From an uncultured Lachnospiraceae bacterium (GTDB lineage: Bacteria > Bacillota > Clostridia > Lachnospirales > Lachnospiraceae): 64,000 nucleotides of DNA. The stretch's first letter is position 1; each line of letters opens with the position of its first letter. Below the pieces are notes generated by a model that saw nothing but the letters and a program-made list of their open reading frames with translations, was not told the origin of the DNA and searched no databases. Made by a program: the position numbers and the translations under genes. Shown one piece after another: positions 43,147 through 53,277 of the stretch. Location: contig CAJUTU010000003.1 in NCBI GenBank assembly GCA_910589385.1, forward strand, positions 62,001 through 126,000. The letters are read 5' to 3'.

Positions 43147-45693
43147 ATGAATCTTCATTTTCTCGGCGGCGCCATGGAAATCGGCGGCAGTTGTATTTAT
43201 ATCCGGATTGCAGGCAAAGGAATCCTGATGGACTCCGGGATCCGTCAGTCTAATTCCAAAGACCCTCTCCCGGACTTCCGTACTATACAGGAAGAAGGTG
43301 GGCTGGATGCGATCATTGTCAGCCATGCACATATGGACCATATCGGAACGCTCCCCATGATCAGCAAGGCGTTTCCGTCAGCCCCTGTTTACATGACAGC
43401 CATGACTACAGACCTGACCCGTGTACTTTTATATGACAGCCTAAAAATCATGAAATACAGAGAAGACGAGATCCCACACTATTCAGAACAAGACGTACTT
43501 GCCATGCTGGGACGGATCCATCCGCTTGGCTATCAGACCCCCTTTCCCATCTTTGACAAGTTCACCTTGACATTTTATCCTGCGGGACACATTGCCGGGG
43601 CCGCCTGTATTTATCTGACAACGGAGGAGGGAAGCCTTTTTTATTCGGGCGATTTTTCCAACTTTTCCCAGCGTACCATTGAGGGCGCCCGCATCCCAAA
43701 GCTTCGTCCTGATGCCGCCATTGTGGAGACGACCTATGGAAATCGGCTCCATGCCAATCGGCAGATAGAAGAAAAGCGGCTGGTGGAACTGGTTGGCGAA
43801 TGCATCCGGCAGGAGAAAAAAATCCTGATCCCCGCATTTGCCCTTGGGCGTTCTCAGGAAGTCCTGCTGATCTTACGTGCAGCAATCCAAAATCAGGAAA
43901 TCCCACCTGTTCCTGTCTATGTAGACGGCATGGTCCGGGATATCAATATTATGTATACCAGAAATCCCACCTATCTGAAAAACGCACTTGGAAAGCGTGT
44001 CCTAAAAGGAAACGAACCTTTTTATACAAAAGAAATCCAGCCTGTCCAAGCCACGCAAAAGAGGGAGGAACTCCTGAAGACCAAGGGCCCTGCTATTTTC
44101 CTTTCCAGTTCCGGTATGCTGACCGGAGGCCCCAGCGCACAGTACGCAAAAGAACTGGCTTCTTTGGAAAATGCCTGCATCATCATCACCGGATATCAGG
44201 ATGAAGAGTCACCCGGACGCCAGCTCTTAAATCTTCTGGAAAACCCGGAAGAACGCACTCTTTCCATCAATGGCAGTACGGTTCCTGTGAGATGCCGGAT
44301 TGAACAGGTCGGACTTTCCGCCCATGGAGATAAATCTGAGATCATGGCATTGCTGGAACGTCTCTCTGCCCGGCGCATTTTCCTCGTGCATGGAAACCGT
44401 GAGGTGATCGATGAACTGGGGAGCGAACTGGCTGCTGAGGATTACAGGAGGCAGATTTATCTTCCGGAATGCGGGCAGGCTTATGAAATCACGCTCCATA
44501 ATAAGAGAAAACAGCTTTCGTTTTGTCCCCCACATACGTTGCAGATGAAAAAAGAGTTTACAGAAAACGATGAAAAACGCCTCTGGGAATACTGGCAGGA
44601 ACATTACTTCGGCAAGGCCTTTTCCGTTTCCCAGATTGCCCACATCTGGTACGGGAAATCCATAACGGACGATGCCCTCCTGCAAAAAATGCAGGAACCC
44701 TTTCTCCATAGCCCGTATTTTTCACCCAATACAAGACGTCTTTTCCTATTCGAGGCAACTTCACCAGAAGATGTAAAAGAAGCGCTTGCTCCAAAGGAAC
44801 TGACCCAGCAGGAAGTATCTGCCCAGATTGAAGCTGCATTTCACGGATTTTCCTACCGGAAACTCAGTTATCACGGCGGACAGCGAAAGGTCCTGCTGCA
44901 GTTTGATTATCCCGATGCACAGGACATGGAAGATTTCCAAAAGAAGGCTCAGGTTTTTGCCGATGCAACCGGATGGACTGCCCAGATCAGCCCGTCTATG
45001 AACCATAATGCGGCTCTTCTTCTGCTTACCATGCTTTTTGGGGAACGGTTAACCAAAACATCCTATTATGCAGATAAGAAATGTTATACAGTGGCCCTGT
45101 CTGGGGATGAAAGTCAACAAGGCAGTGATAAAAAAGCATCCGAACGTTTCTGCTCCACTACCGGCTGGGCATTGTCCATCAATGGACAGCCAATGGAAAA
45201 CTCTACATATGCCGTACCCCTTAACCGCACAGAACAGAAGGATTTCTTTTTTCCTGCCAATCCCTCTGTAGAAAAAACAGAACAAAATACAGCTTTTTTC
45301 TGCATAGACCAGACATTTGAAGAACTGCCCCATAAGCCGGACAAAAAAAGCCTAAAACAGGACTCCAAGGGAAGTTATCTGGAACTCAGCTTTATCTCTC
45401 CTATGGTTGGAAGGATGTACGGAGAAACTCTACAGATGGCTGCTGACCAGATTGGATGGCGTATCCATATCGCGGACAAAGTGAATCAGAATGCGTTGTT
45501 CAAAACCGCACAGCTGCTTTGCATGAAAGCTGAAATCCCTCTTGCCAAAAATCCATCCTATCTTCCAGAAAAAAGAATGGTACAGTTGAAGATCCAGAAA
45601 CAGGAGAATGACCAAGCCTTGCAGGATATAGCAGCAGAATTTCTAAAGCAGACCGGATGCAGCTGCACATTCAGCATACAGCCAGCCATATAG
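43147..45693 (+). CDS. Metallo-beta-lactamase/beta-CASP nuclease with long C-terminal extension
   Basis: An 848-residue protein. The N-terminal part (about 1-440) is an MBL-beta-CASP-RMMBL module as in CPSF-73-like ribonucleases: metal motif SHAHMDHIG (59-67), second ligands in PAGHIAGAA and SGDFS, and VHGN in the RMMBL segment. The C-terminal part (about 445-848) is unlike known beta-CASP proteins and appears to hold repeated alpha/beta units (for instance FHGFSYRKLSYHGGQRKVLLQ and LSFISPMVGRMYGETLQMAADQIGW). The ATG has a moderate ribosome site (AAAGGATC). It is a single-gene plus-strand unit, with a shared bidirectional terminator. Confidence 0.85.
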   Translation: MNLHFLGGAMEIGGSCIYIRIAGKGILMDSGIRQSNSKDPLPDFRTIQEEGGLDAIIVSHAHMDHIGTLPMISKAFPSAPVYMTAMTTDLTRVLLYDSLKIMKYREDEIPHYSEQDVLAMLGRIHPLGYQTPFPIFDKFTLTFYPAGHIAGAACIYLTTEEGSLFYSGDFSNFSQRTIEGARIPKLRPDAAIVETTYGNRLHANRQIEEKRLVELVGECIRQEKKILIPAFALGRSQEVLLILRAAIQNQEIPPVPVYVDGMVRDINIMYTRNPTYLKNALGKRVLKGNEPFYTKEIQPVQATQKREELLKTKGPAIFLSSSGMLTGGPSAQYAKELASLENACIIITGYQDEESPGRQLLNLLENPEERTLSINGSTVPVRCRIEQVGLSAHGDKSEIMALLERLSARRIFLVHGNREVIDELGSELAAEDYRRQIYLPECGQAYEITLHNKRKQLSFCPPHTLQMKKEFTENDEKRLWEYWQEHYFGKAFSVSQIAHIWYGKSITDDALLQKMQEPFLHSPYFSPNTRRLFLFEATSPEDVKEALAPKELTQQEVSAQIEAAFHGFSYRKLSYHGGQRKVLLQFDYPDAQDMEDFQKKAQVFADATGWTAQISPSMNHNAALLLLTMLFGERLTKTSYYADKKCYTVALSGDESQQGSDKKASERFCSTTGWALSINGQPMENSTYAVPLNRTEQKDFFFPANPSVEKTEQNTAFFCIDQTFEELPHKPDKKSLKQDSKGSYLELSFISPMVGRMYGETLQMAADQIGWRIHIADKVNQNALFKTAQLLCMKAEIPLAKNPSYLPEKRMVQLKIQKQENDQALQDIAAEFLKQTGCSCTFSIQPAI

Positions 45694-45730
45694 CAAGCGG
45701 CAACTGTATGTAAATAATATTTACTGTAAT

Positions 45731-45772
45731 AAAAGGCTGCATGATCAGGGACTCCTTTTCATGCAGCCTTTT
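45731..45772. terminator. Bidirectional terminator between MBL and SNF2 genes
   Basis: AAAAGGCTGCATGA (45731-45744) pairs with TCATGCAGCCTTTT (45759-45772), 14 perfect base pairs and a 14-nt loop. The A/T-rich stem ends serve as T-tracts in both directions, ending the convergent genes. Confidence 0.85.
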
Positions 45773-45791
45773 GATTCAAAATGTCTTTATA

Positions 45792-48700
45792 CTACACCCC
45801 AAGCAGTTCCATAATTTCTTCCCTGCTCAGGCTGCCAAGCTGTGCTCCCTCTCCCCCAATGACCTGCTCCGCAAGGTCTTTTTTGGTCTCCTGAAGCTTT
45901 TGTATTTTTTCCTCGATCGTCCCTTTTGCGATCAGTTTATAGACCGTCACTTTCTTCGTCTGCCCAATCCGGTGGGCGCGGTCCGTCGCCTGGTTCTGCA
46001 CTGCCAGATTCCACCACGGATCATAGTGGATGACCACATCCGCCCCTGTCAGATTCAAGCCCACGCCGCCTGCTTTCAGAGAGATCAGAAAAACCGGAAC
46101 ATCCCCTTCGTTGAACGCTTTTACCATCTGCAGGCGCTTTTCCTTGGAAGTGCTGCCTGTGATCGTATAATAAGCAATCCCGGCCTCATCCAGCTTGTCC
46201 TGCAATATCGCCAGCATAGAAGTAAACTGGGAAAATACCAGCATTCGGTGTCCGCCGTCAATAGCGCTCTGGATCAACTGCAGGCAGGCTTCTAATTTCG
46301 CCGCCTCGCCTTTATAATTCTCAAAGCACAAAGACGGGTCGCAGCAGATCTGCCGGAGCCTTGTCAGCTCCGCAAGGATCAACATCTTATTCTTATTAAA
46401 TTCCGCATCATCCTGCTTTGCAAGGTTTTCTTTCATATGGAGCACCTGCCCGTCATACAGCTTCTGCTGGGTACTTCCAAACCGGACATAACGGTGCTCT
46501 TCCAGCTTCGCCGGAAGGTCTTTCAATACGTCCCCTTTCAGCCGGCGCAGGATAAACGGCCCCACCATTTTCTGCAGACGTTTCATTGCCGCTTCATCAC
46601 TGCTTTTCACGATCGGGCTTTCCAGATCTCGTTTGAACACATCATAACCATATAGAAAGCCCGGCATGAGATAATCAAAAATACTCCACAATTCGCTCAG
46701 CCGGTTCTCAATCGGCGTACCTGTCAGCGCATACCTGATCCGGCTGTTGATCACCTTCACTGCTTTTGCCGCCGCAGTGGTATGGTTCTTAATATATTGT
46801 GCCTCGTCAATGATCTCATACTGGAACTGCTTATCCTCATAAAAATGAATATCACGCTTCAAAAGGTCGTAGGATGTCACCAGCACATCCGCATCCTGGC
46901 AGGAATCTATGATCTTATGCCGTTCTTCCTGCGTCCCTGTAATTAAGGAAACCTTCAATTCCGGCGCAAACCGCTGGAATTCTTCTCCCCAGTTAAATAC
47001 CAGTGACGCCGGGGCCACCACAAGGGAAGTTCCTTCTTTCCCCTCCTGCTTTGCCGCAAGCAGCACGGAAATAACCTGCAGCGTCTTTCCAAGCCCCATA
47101 TCGTCAGCCAGGATTCCGCCAAACTGCCATGCTTCCAGTGTCCTCAGCCACTTAAAGCCGTTTTTCTGGTAGTTCCGCATCACTTTAGAAAGGCTGGCTG
47201 GTTCTTCAAAATCCGCGTCCTTTACCGTCTTAAATCCTTTGACTACCTTTCGAAAATGGCTGTCCCTGCTGCTGTAGACACTCTCATTCTCCTCCAGCAT
47301 CTTATCCAGATATAAGGTACGGTACATGGGAAGATGCATTTTCCCTTCTACAAATTCCTTCGGTTTTAGACGCATGGCCTCCATCATCTCTGACAGCATA
47401 TTTAACGAAGAATCGTCCAGATTTACAAAAGAACCGTCCTTCAGCCGGTAATATTTTTTCTTTGCGCGGTAGCTCGCCAGAATATCCAAAAGTTCACTTT
47501 TCGGAATGTCGTCCGTAGAAATATCCAGTTCCAGCAGCCCGGAGGACACCGAAACCCCCACAGACACTTTCACAGGCCTGACCACATGATATCCAAGGAA
47601 ACGCTTCGTACAACGGACCTCACCGATTTCCATCAGCTTCTCCGTGCCGTTTTCCATGACCCGGTAGATCAGTTCTTCGTCTCCTCCGCAGTGCAGTTCC
47701 TCTTTTTCCCAGTCAATCCGCGGAAACCACTGCATGACATGGAACAGGACTTCTTCCTCTCTGGCTGCATCCCTAAGAGGCTCTATTCCCTTCTGCTGCT
47801 TACTGATGATGTCCAATACGGAAAACTCTTTTTTTCCATATCTGGCGACCACTGCACAGGTTACATTATGTTCTTCCGCATCCAGATAAAATGCAAATTG
47901 TACCTCCGGCAGAAGATAGGATCTGAATTGTTCCGGCGCAGTCTCTGTCACATCCACCACATCCTCAAGCTTCGGCAGGACCCTGTAGTAAAACTCCGAC
48001 ATATGGTTTCTCCCCACATGGAAAGAAAAGGCGTCTTCCTTTGCCAGATCTGCCAATGGTTCAATCTTTTCGAGGAAATTTTTGTCCACACGGCACAGTT
48101 CTCCTCCACTGATAAAATAAGCGGTGTCTGTCCCTAAAAAGAGTTCCGGCAGAGTACCTTCCACTTTTATTCCGTGGAATCCTTTATCTTTTTCAATTGT
48201 CTCCGCAGAAATACGCATTGTAACTTTCGGATTACGTTCTGCACGAGACAACATTTCCTTCTTCTTTTTCTCCCAGCCGTCTTTATCTTCAAATTCAACC
48301 GTTTCGTCTGCAAGCTGTTCAAAAAACTCATCCAGTCTCCAGCCAAACAGATTCAGCGAACCTCCCACACTGGATTTCCGATAGTAATAGTCATTTCGGG
48401 AATCCATAAGGCGCTGCAGGAACTCTTCCTCCTCACGGACGATCTTGTTGACAAAACGGATCCAGCCTCTTCCTGTTTCAGTAAAATGATCCTGGTTGTG
48501 ATTGATCTCGGTATTGGAACCATAGGTAGCTGTAGCGGATTCTTTTACATTTTGACAGAAATCACCCAGCTTTTTTACTATAAACAGCTTCTTTTCTCCA
48601 ATTTTAAAAGAGACCGATAATTTTCCGTCCTTTTTGATCAGCCTTGGTACGAATTTCAGACTCTCTTCCCTTTCTTCGTCATCTGACATCAACAGATTTG

Positions 48701-49373
48701 ACCGTTTTTTCTGATACAATGTCATGAGGATTCTTCCGTTTGCATCCGTGGCGTCACCTAAATTATGTGAGTTCAGATAATCCTCTAGAAGATTTAATAC
48801 TCCAGCCTTATAGGGACATTTCGTCTCTTTGTAATTCCATGAATAATAGTTTCGGACACACTCCGGGCATCTACAGTCCGTGTGGGTGACCTCAGTACGG
48901 GAAAATATGATCCTGACCGGAAATTCTCTGTCCCCAGATTTACCAACCGCATCCGCCTGCCCACGAACTTCTCTGTTGATCCCGTCATATCCGGATATGA
49001 CCTGCTTCATCTGGATATTCCCCTGTTTGCACAATTGTTCTGCCCTTTTGTAAGAGGCCTGCGGAATCGTCATAGACTTTTTGATCCGCGTTCCTTGAAA
49101 ATATTTATAATTTTCCAGTTTTTCAATATTTTTATTATCCTGGTCCGATTCAGCCGTATCTGGTTCTTCCTCCCACGAGTCTCCCAGCAGTGTATACTCC
49201 GTCTTCCGTCTTTCCGCTTTCTGACGACGTGCTTCTTCTGCTTCGAATTTTTCCTTTTCTTTTCTCTGCCGCTCTTCTTCTGCCTTGCGCACGGCCTCTT
49301 GCGCCTTACGCTTTTCTTCCTCCTGACGATTCTTCTCTTCCTGTTTTCGCTTTTCTTCTTTTCGTCTGCGCAT
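45792..49373 (-). CDS. SNF2-family helicase with SWIM-like Cys domain and coiled-coil N-terminus
   Basis: A 1193-residue ATPase. The first 60 residues are a highly charged coiled coil (repeated E/K/R), followed by a cysteine segment (CRCPECVRNYYSW...CPYKAG, about residues 165-195) resembling a SWIM zinc finger. Walker A LADDMGLGKT lies near residue 755, DEAQ near 856, and the helicase C-terminal QATDRAHRIGQTKKV near 1137. SWIM-SNF2 helicases remodel protein-DNA complexes. It is followed by a bidirectional terminator. AAGG stands about 8 nt before the ATG at 49373; no other in-frame start is possible nearby because a TAG stops the frame upstream. Confidence 0.87.
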   Translation of the reverse strand: MRRRKEEKRKQEEKNRQEEEKRKAQEAVRKAEEERQRKEKEKFEAEEARRQKAERRKTEYTLLGDSWEEEPDTAESDQDNKNIEKLENYKYFQGTRIKKSMTIPQASYKRAEQLCKQGNIQMKQVISGYDGINREVRGQADAVGKSGDREFPVRIIFSRTEVTHTDCRCPECVRNYYSWNYKETKCPYKAGVLNLLEDYLNSHNLGDATDANGRILMTLYQKKRSNLLMSDDEEREESLKFVPRLIKKDGKLSVSFKIGEKKLFIVKKLGDFCQNVKESATATYGSNTEINHNQDHFTETGRGWIRFVNKIVREEEEFLQRLMDSRNDYYYRKSSVGGSLNLFGWRLDEFFEQLADETVEFEDKDGWEKKKKEMLSRAERNPKVTMRISAETIEKDKGFHGIKVEGTLPELFLGTDTAYFISGGELCRVDKNFLEKIEPLADLAKEDAFSFHVGRNHMSEFYYRVLPKLEDVVDVTETAPEQFRSYLLPEVQFAFYLDAEEHNVTCAVVARYGKKEFSVLDIISKQQKGIEPLRDAAREEEVLFHVMQWFPRIDWEKEELHCGGDEELIYRVMENGTEKLMEIGEVRCTKRFLGYHVVRPVKVSVGVSVSSGLLELDISTDDIPKSELLDILASYRAKKKYYRLKDGSFVNLDDSSLNMLSEMMEAMRLKPKEFVEGKMHLPMYRTLYLDKMLEENESVYSSRDSHFRKVVKGFKTVKDADFEEPASLSKVMRNYQKNGFKWLRTLEAWQFGGILADDMGLGKTLQVISVLLAAKQEGKEGTSLVVAPASLVFNWGEEFQRFAPELKVSLITGTQEERHKIIDSCQDADVLVTSYDLLKRDIHFYEDKQFQYEIIDEAQYIKNHTTAAAKAVKVINSRIRYALTGTPIENRLSELWSIFDYLMPGFLYGYDVFKRDLESPIVKSSDEAAMKRLQKMVGPFILRRLKGDVLKDLPAKLEEHRYVRFGSTQQKLYDGQVLHMKENLAKQDDAEFNKNKMLILAELTRLRQICCDPSLCFENYKGEAAKLEACLQLIQSAIDGGHRMLVFSQFTSMLAILQDKLDEAGIAYYTITGSTSKEKRLQMVKAFNEGDVPVFLISLKAGGVGLNLTGADVVIHYDPWWNLAVQNQATDRAHRIGQTKKVTVYKLIAKGTIEEKIQKLQETKKDLAEQVIGGEGAQLGSLSREEIMELLGV

Positions 49374-49470
49374 ATCCTCTGCCTTATGTCTTACCTTTTC
49401 CTAATATTTCCTCTTCAAACTTCTGTTTCCATTCTATCATCTCATTTACCATTTTCTTATGTAGTCATTT

Positions 49471-50091
49471 TTATGATCTGATAAAATTTGTCCTTTGAAA
49501 CGGCTCCTTCTCCGGCAGTCCAAATTTCTCTTTTCCCAGAGCAATGCTCTTCATCAAAAATGACATATTATTGGCCAGCGTGCGCATAATCTGCAGCCCT
49601 TCCTTATCCTGCTGCGCCTCATCTGCATTATTTCCATGAATACTGTTCCAGTACTGCCCTGATGCTACAGGCATTCCACAGATTGTAAAATACTTATTCA
49701 ATTCATCAAATGTAGCCGATAATCCGCCTCTCCTGGCCGACACCACACTGGCCCCGACTTTCATCGTCTTATCAAAATGAGTGCTGTAAAACAACCTGTC
49801 CAGAAATGCGATCAGCGTAGCATTGGCCGAGGCATAGTAAACCGGACTGCCCACCACGAGTCCATCACATGTCTCAAACTTCGCCGCCGTCTCATTTACC
49901 ATATCGTCAAACACACATTTCCCTTTGCCTGCACAGCTCCCACAGGCGATACACCCCCTGATATCCTGATTGCCGACGTGAAGGATCTCTGTTTCCATCC
50001 CTTCCTCTGAAAAAACCTTTTCCATCTCATGCAGCGCCGTATATGTACTCCCCTTTGCATGAGGACTTCCATTTATCAATAATACTTTCAT
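49471..50091 (-). CDS. NAD(P)H-dependent FMN reductase / flavodoxin-fold protein
   Basis: A 206-residue flavodoxin-fold protein. N-terminal INGSPHAKGSTY is the FMN phosphate loop, and CIACGSCAGKGKC is a compact cysteine cluster of the type found in iron-sulfur flavoproteins. SPVYYASANATL follows. It is a soluble reductase that would move electrons to a quinone, azo or nitro compound, or disulfide. GGAGG is 9 nt before the ATG. It is just upstream of the SNF2 gene on the same strand, but no shared pathway is evident. Confidence 0.88.
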   Translation of the reverse strand: MKVLLINGSPHAKGSTYTALHEMEKVFSEEGMETEILHVGNQDIRGCIACGSCAGKGKCVFDDMVNETAAKFETCDGLVVGSPVYYASANATLIAFLDRLFYSTHFDKTMKVGASVVSARRGGLSATFDELNKYFTICGMPVASGQYWNSIHGNNADEAQQDKEGLQIMRTLANNMSFLMKSIALGKEKFGLPEKEPFQRTNFIRS

Positions 50092-50188
50092 TACAATTTA
50101 CCTCCTTTTTCACCAAAACAAATCATATTATAATATAGCATCTTAAGAGATACAAAGCAAGAGTCAGGAGCCTTCCGCTCATCCTTTG

Positions 50189-51496
50189 TTACAGTTCAAC
50201 AATGAGTTTCATTGCCCATCCCGGTACATCTACATCCTGGTAATCCTCCTGCATAAACACAAACGCCGTCTGGTACTCCGGCATTTTCTGAGGATAGATT
50301 CCATACCCATCCGTAAAATAAATCAACCCACGCAGATCACAAAACTCCCCCTGACATACCAATCCATCTACATATTCAAACGCCGGACGGAAATCAGTTC
50401 CGCCCTCCCCATAAAGCGTAAACTCCTCCATATATTCTTTCAGCTCTTTCTCACATGTAATTTTTTTATCTGACTGTACGGCCTCATCGCATTGGATGAT
50501 ATGCACATTGATCTTCTTGAAAAAACTTTCATTTTCACTTAATACTGTATAGGTTTCCTCCAAGAATTTCCGTACCAGCTCCCCGGAGCATGACATGGAC
50601 GTATCTACCACAACAGCAAACTCTTCCACCCTTTTTACTTCTTTTGTCTCCTGCGGCTCAATCAACGGCATATTCCCATATAAAGACAGGCCGTAGCTGT
50701 AAAATGTATAGTCAAATGAGTCCGGATCTACTTCCATTTGCTCCCGTAATACCGAAAATTTTCTAAGAAATGATTTATAGTCCTGCCGTTCCCTGTTTTG
50801 AATCTTCATCTGTCCCAGCAGATCCCCGTTTTTTTCCGAAGCCTCCTTAGAAATCGTTTCCAAATCTGTCTCCATCTTCTCATTGATATCCTGCCATTTT
50901 TTCTGCATACTTGTTTCCATGTCCAGATTTTTCTCCGGCTGATGGTTTGCCCAATATTGATGGTCGTCCACATAAAATTCCTGTTCCAATCTTGACAGTC
51001 CTTTTTCATCCAACTCCCACTCTGGCAAAATCTGGAATATTCTCTCTGCATGCAGCGTTTTTCCCTCTGATTCCAGCTTCCGGTAGGCCTCTCTCCGAAG
51101 CAGGCTTCTGGAAGCGCGGATGGAACGATGATAGCTCCCATCTATGAGATGTTCTGCGGCAATATCACAGCTTAAGTTCCACAGACGTACATTCAACTCC
51201 CCCTCTGACGGATACTCCTTCCACATGTGCCGGAAAATACAATGGTACACCATATGCAGATACCCTCTGTTCACCAGGATCCGATTCTGCCGGTACAGCC
51301 CCCCAAGCCGCTGGGGATGGAAATATAGCGCCGCCCCGTCTGTTCCAAAGGGTTTTATATTTGTATCCATCTGGTACGTCAGGCTGCTCAATGCCACATC
51401 TAAAAACCTCATTCCCAGATACAGTTCATCTCTGGATGCATTCCATATTTTATTTCCTAGTATATCCAGCCGCCCGGCCGTCTCTCGATTCTCCAT
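50189..51496 (-). CDS. VWA-like (DUF2201) metal-ion-dependent adhesion protein
   Basis: A 435-residue cytoplasmic protein. The N-terminal half resembles DUF2201 metallopeptidase-like domains (HMVYHCIFRHM, with two His). The C-terminal half is a VWA-like domain with MIDAS residues DTSMSCSG (about 298-305), the Thr in GGTDFRP and the TDG in YFTDGYG. Such proteins usually act with a MoxR ATPase; here the MoxR gene is at 53494, on the same strand but separated by an opposite-strand pyrC and a terminator. An earlier contiguous MoxR-VWA operon that was interrupted is suggested. Confidence 0.82.
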   Translation of the reverse strand: MENRETAGRLDILGNKIWNASRDELYLGMRFLDVALSSLTYQMDTNIKPFGTDGAALYFHPQRLGGLYRQNRILVNRGYLHMVYHCIFRHMWKEYPSEGELNVRLWNLSCDIAAEHLIDGSYHRSIRASRSLLRREAYRKLESEGKTLHAERIFQILPEWELDEKGLSRLEQEFYVDDHQYWANHQPEKNLDMETSMQKKWQDINEKMETDLETISKEASEKNGDLLGQMKIQNRERQDYKSFLRKFSVLREQMEVDPDSFDYTFYSYGLSLYGNMPLIEPQETKEVKRVEEFAVVVDTSMSCSGELVRKFLEETYTVLSENESFFKKINVHIIQCDEAVQSDKKITCEKELKEYMEEFTLYGEGGTDFRPAFEYVDGLVCQGEFCDLRGLIYFTDGYGIYPQKMPEYQTAFVFMQEDYQDVDVPGWAMKLIVEL

Positions 51497-51573
51497 CTGC
51501 TCACACCTCGCTGATCTCTATCACATGTTTCTATCTTCCATTTTACGACATTTTTCTACATTATAAACTCATT

Positions 51574-51782
51574 GTTTAGAATTTTTCTACTTCTTTTATA
51601 AATTGAAAACAATTTGGACACATTTTTCTTTTATACTAATACACAGATAGTTGAACAACAACTATCTCCCCCCTCATAAAGTTAAGACATCTGGGGAATT
51701 ATCCCTGGATGTCACACTTTACTCTCATTCCTTTTTAGATAACTATATAGAAGAAGCTCCCTGTGCGGGAGCTTCTTCTTGT
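51574..51782 (+). ncRNA. Small structured RNA unit, copy 1
   Basis: A promoter-like -10 TATACT (51632-51637) with a conserved A/T-rich upstream is followed by: hairpin AGATAGTTG/CAACTATCT (51645-51653 with 51659-51667, AACAA loop), a C-rich single-stranded stretch (51668-51675), a long stem GACATCTGGGGA/TCCCTGGATGTC (51686-51697 with 51702-51713), enclosed by TAAAGT/ACTTTA (51677-51682, 51716-51721), a conserved linker, and a terminator GAAGAAGCTCCC/GGGAGCTTCTTC (51750-51778). The RNA would be about 140 nt. An independent promoter for pyrC comes later, so this is not its leader. A second copy is at 53278. Confidence 0.7.
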
Positions 51783-51862
51783 ATATCTATCTTTTTTTAT
51801 AAGTTCATTGTAATGAAGCTGAACCTTTGATGCCCGCCATGTCTTATTATCATATGATTTTC

Positions 51863-51891
51863 TTGACAATATATTCTTTTATTTTTATACT
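51863..51891 (+). promoter_or_regulatory. Promoter of pyrC
   Basis: TTGACA (51863-51868), 17-bp spacer, TATACT (51886-51891), 39 bp before the pyrC start. It is a near-consensus housekeeping promoter located after the terminator of the upstream RNA, so pyrC is transcribed independently. Confidence 0.7.
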
Positions 51892-51929
51892 ACTCCATAT
51901 CAGATAAATGTAAAAAAGGAGCCACGCAG

Positions 51930-53195
51930 ATGATTATTAAAAATGGACTTTTAGTAAATCCCGATACCAATACTTCCTGCAAAGCAGATATACGTATCAA
52001 GAATGGGATCATCGATGAAATCAATTCAGATATCCCTGCTGCATCCTCAGACGAATGCATTGATGCAGAGGGCCTGACTATTTCACCCGGGCTGATCGAC
52101 ACACATGCACACTTCCGCGATCCCGGATTTCCTCACAAGGAGACTCTCCATACTGGTTCTCTTGCCGCGGCAAAGGGCGGATTTACCTCCGTGATCTGCA
52201 TGGCGAACACGTCGCCCACAGTCGATTCCGTGCCGGTACTACAGGATATCCTGGAACGGGCAAAAAATGAAGACATCCGTATTTTCCAGACCGGAACCGT
52301 GTCTCACGGGCTTAAAGGCAAAGTCCCTACTGACATGACCGCGCTTAAGGAAGCCGGCGCCTGTGGATTTACGGACGACGGAATTCCCGTTACGGACGCG
52401 TCCTTCTGCTATAAGGCAATGCAGGAAGCTGCAGCCCTTGATCTGCCCATCAGCCTACATGAAGAAGACCCGGCCTTTATCCAGAATAACGGGATCAACC
52501 ATGGGAAAATTTCCTCCCAGATAGGCCTCTATGGTTCTCCGGCCATTGCAGAGGAATCTCTGGTCGCAAGAGACTGTATGCTGGCGCTGCGCACAGGTGC
52601 ACATGTAGTCATACAGCATATCAGTTCCAAATATTCCGTGGAGCTTGTACGCACTTTTAAAAATATGGGCGCTAATGTCCACGCCGAAGCGACTCCCCAT
52701 CATTTTTCCCTGACGGAGGATGCTGTTTCTGTCCATGGCACTCTGGCAAAGATGAACCCGCCCCTTAGGACTGAAGAGGACCGCCTTGCGATCATCCAGG
52801 GACTTGCCGACGGAACCATTGATATCATCGCTACAGACCATGCCCCCCACAGCGCTCTGGAAAAGGAAAAGCCATTTCCAGATGCCCCCAGCGGAATCAT
52901 CGGGCTGGAAACAGCCCTTGCGCTTGGGATCACAACGCTTGTCCGGGAAGGGCACTTAAGCCTGACAGAACTTCTGGAAAAAATGACCATAAACCCGGCA
53001 CGGCTGTACCATCTGCCCTATGGAAAAATTGCAAAGGGAAGCCCGGCCGACCTGGTCCTGTTTGACCCGAAAGAGCTCTGGATACCCAAAGAATATCTTT
53101 CCCTGTCCTCAAATTCTCCTTTTACAGGAAGAGAACTCTATGGAAAAGTCCGTTATACCATATGCCGCGGAAAGCTTGTTTACACAGCATCATAA
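51930..53195 (+). CDS. pyrC: Dihydroorotase (type I, PyrC)
   Basis: A 421-residue amidohydrolase that closes carbamoyl-aspartate to dihydroorotate in pyrimidine synthesis. The zinc motif THAHFRDPG (His59, His61) and the C-terminal ATDHAPHS with its catalytic Asp are intact, as are EATPHHF and LAKMNPPLR. AAGGAG precedes the ATG with 8 nt. It is in a single-gene unit with its own promoter. It lies on the opposite strand inside a VWA/MoxR/LRR gene group and is bracketed by two structured RNA repeats, so it may have been inserted there. Confidence 0.93.
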   Translation: MIIKNGLLVNPDTNTSCKADIRIKNGIIDEINSDIPAASSDECIDAEGLTISPGLIDTHAHFRDPGFPHKETLHTGSLAAAKGGFTSVICMANTSPTVDSVPVLQDILERAKNEDIRIFQTGTVSHGLKGKVPTDMTALKEAGACGFTDDGIPVTDASFCYKAMQEAAALDLPISLHEEDPAFIQNNGINHGKISSQIGLYGSPAIAEESLVARDCMLALRTGAHVVIQHISSKYSVELVRTFKNMGANVHAEATPHHFSLTEDAVSVHGTLAKMNPPLRTEEDRLAIIQGLADGTIDIIATDHAPHSALEKEKPFPDAPSGIIGLETALALGITTLVREGHLSLTELLEKMTINPARLYHLPYGKIAKGSPADLVLFDPKELWIPKEYLSLSSNSPFTGRELYGKVRYTICRGKLVYTAS

Positions 53196-53277
53196 AGCTT
53201 CCTTGCATTCATAGAAGCCCTGTAAGTATCATACAGAACAAACTATTATCAGCTCCTTTATGATGTTTTTTCTTTTT

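Noticed and set aside
49471..50091. Flavin reductase as part of the SNF2 operon
   Set aside because: Same strand and near, but no functional link; nothing beyond proximity supports it.
51574..51782. The upstream RNA as a pyrC riboswitch or PyrR attenuator
   Set aside because: It ends in a terminator before an independent near-consensus pyrC promoter, and a second copy lies downstream of pyrC with no gene to control on that strand.
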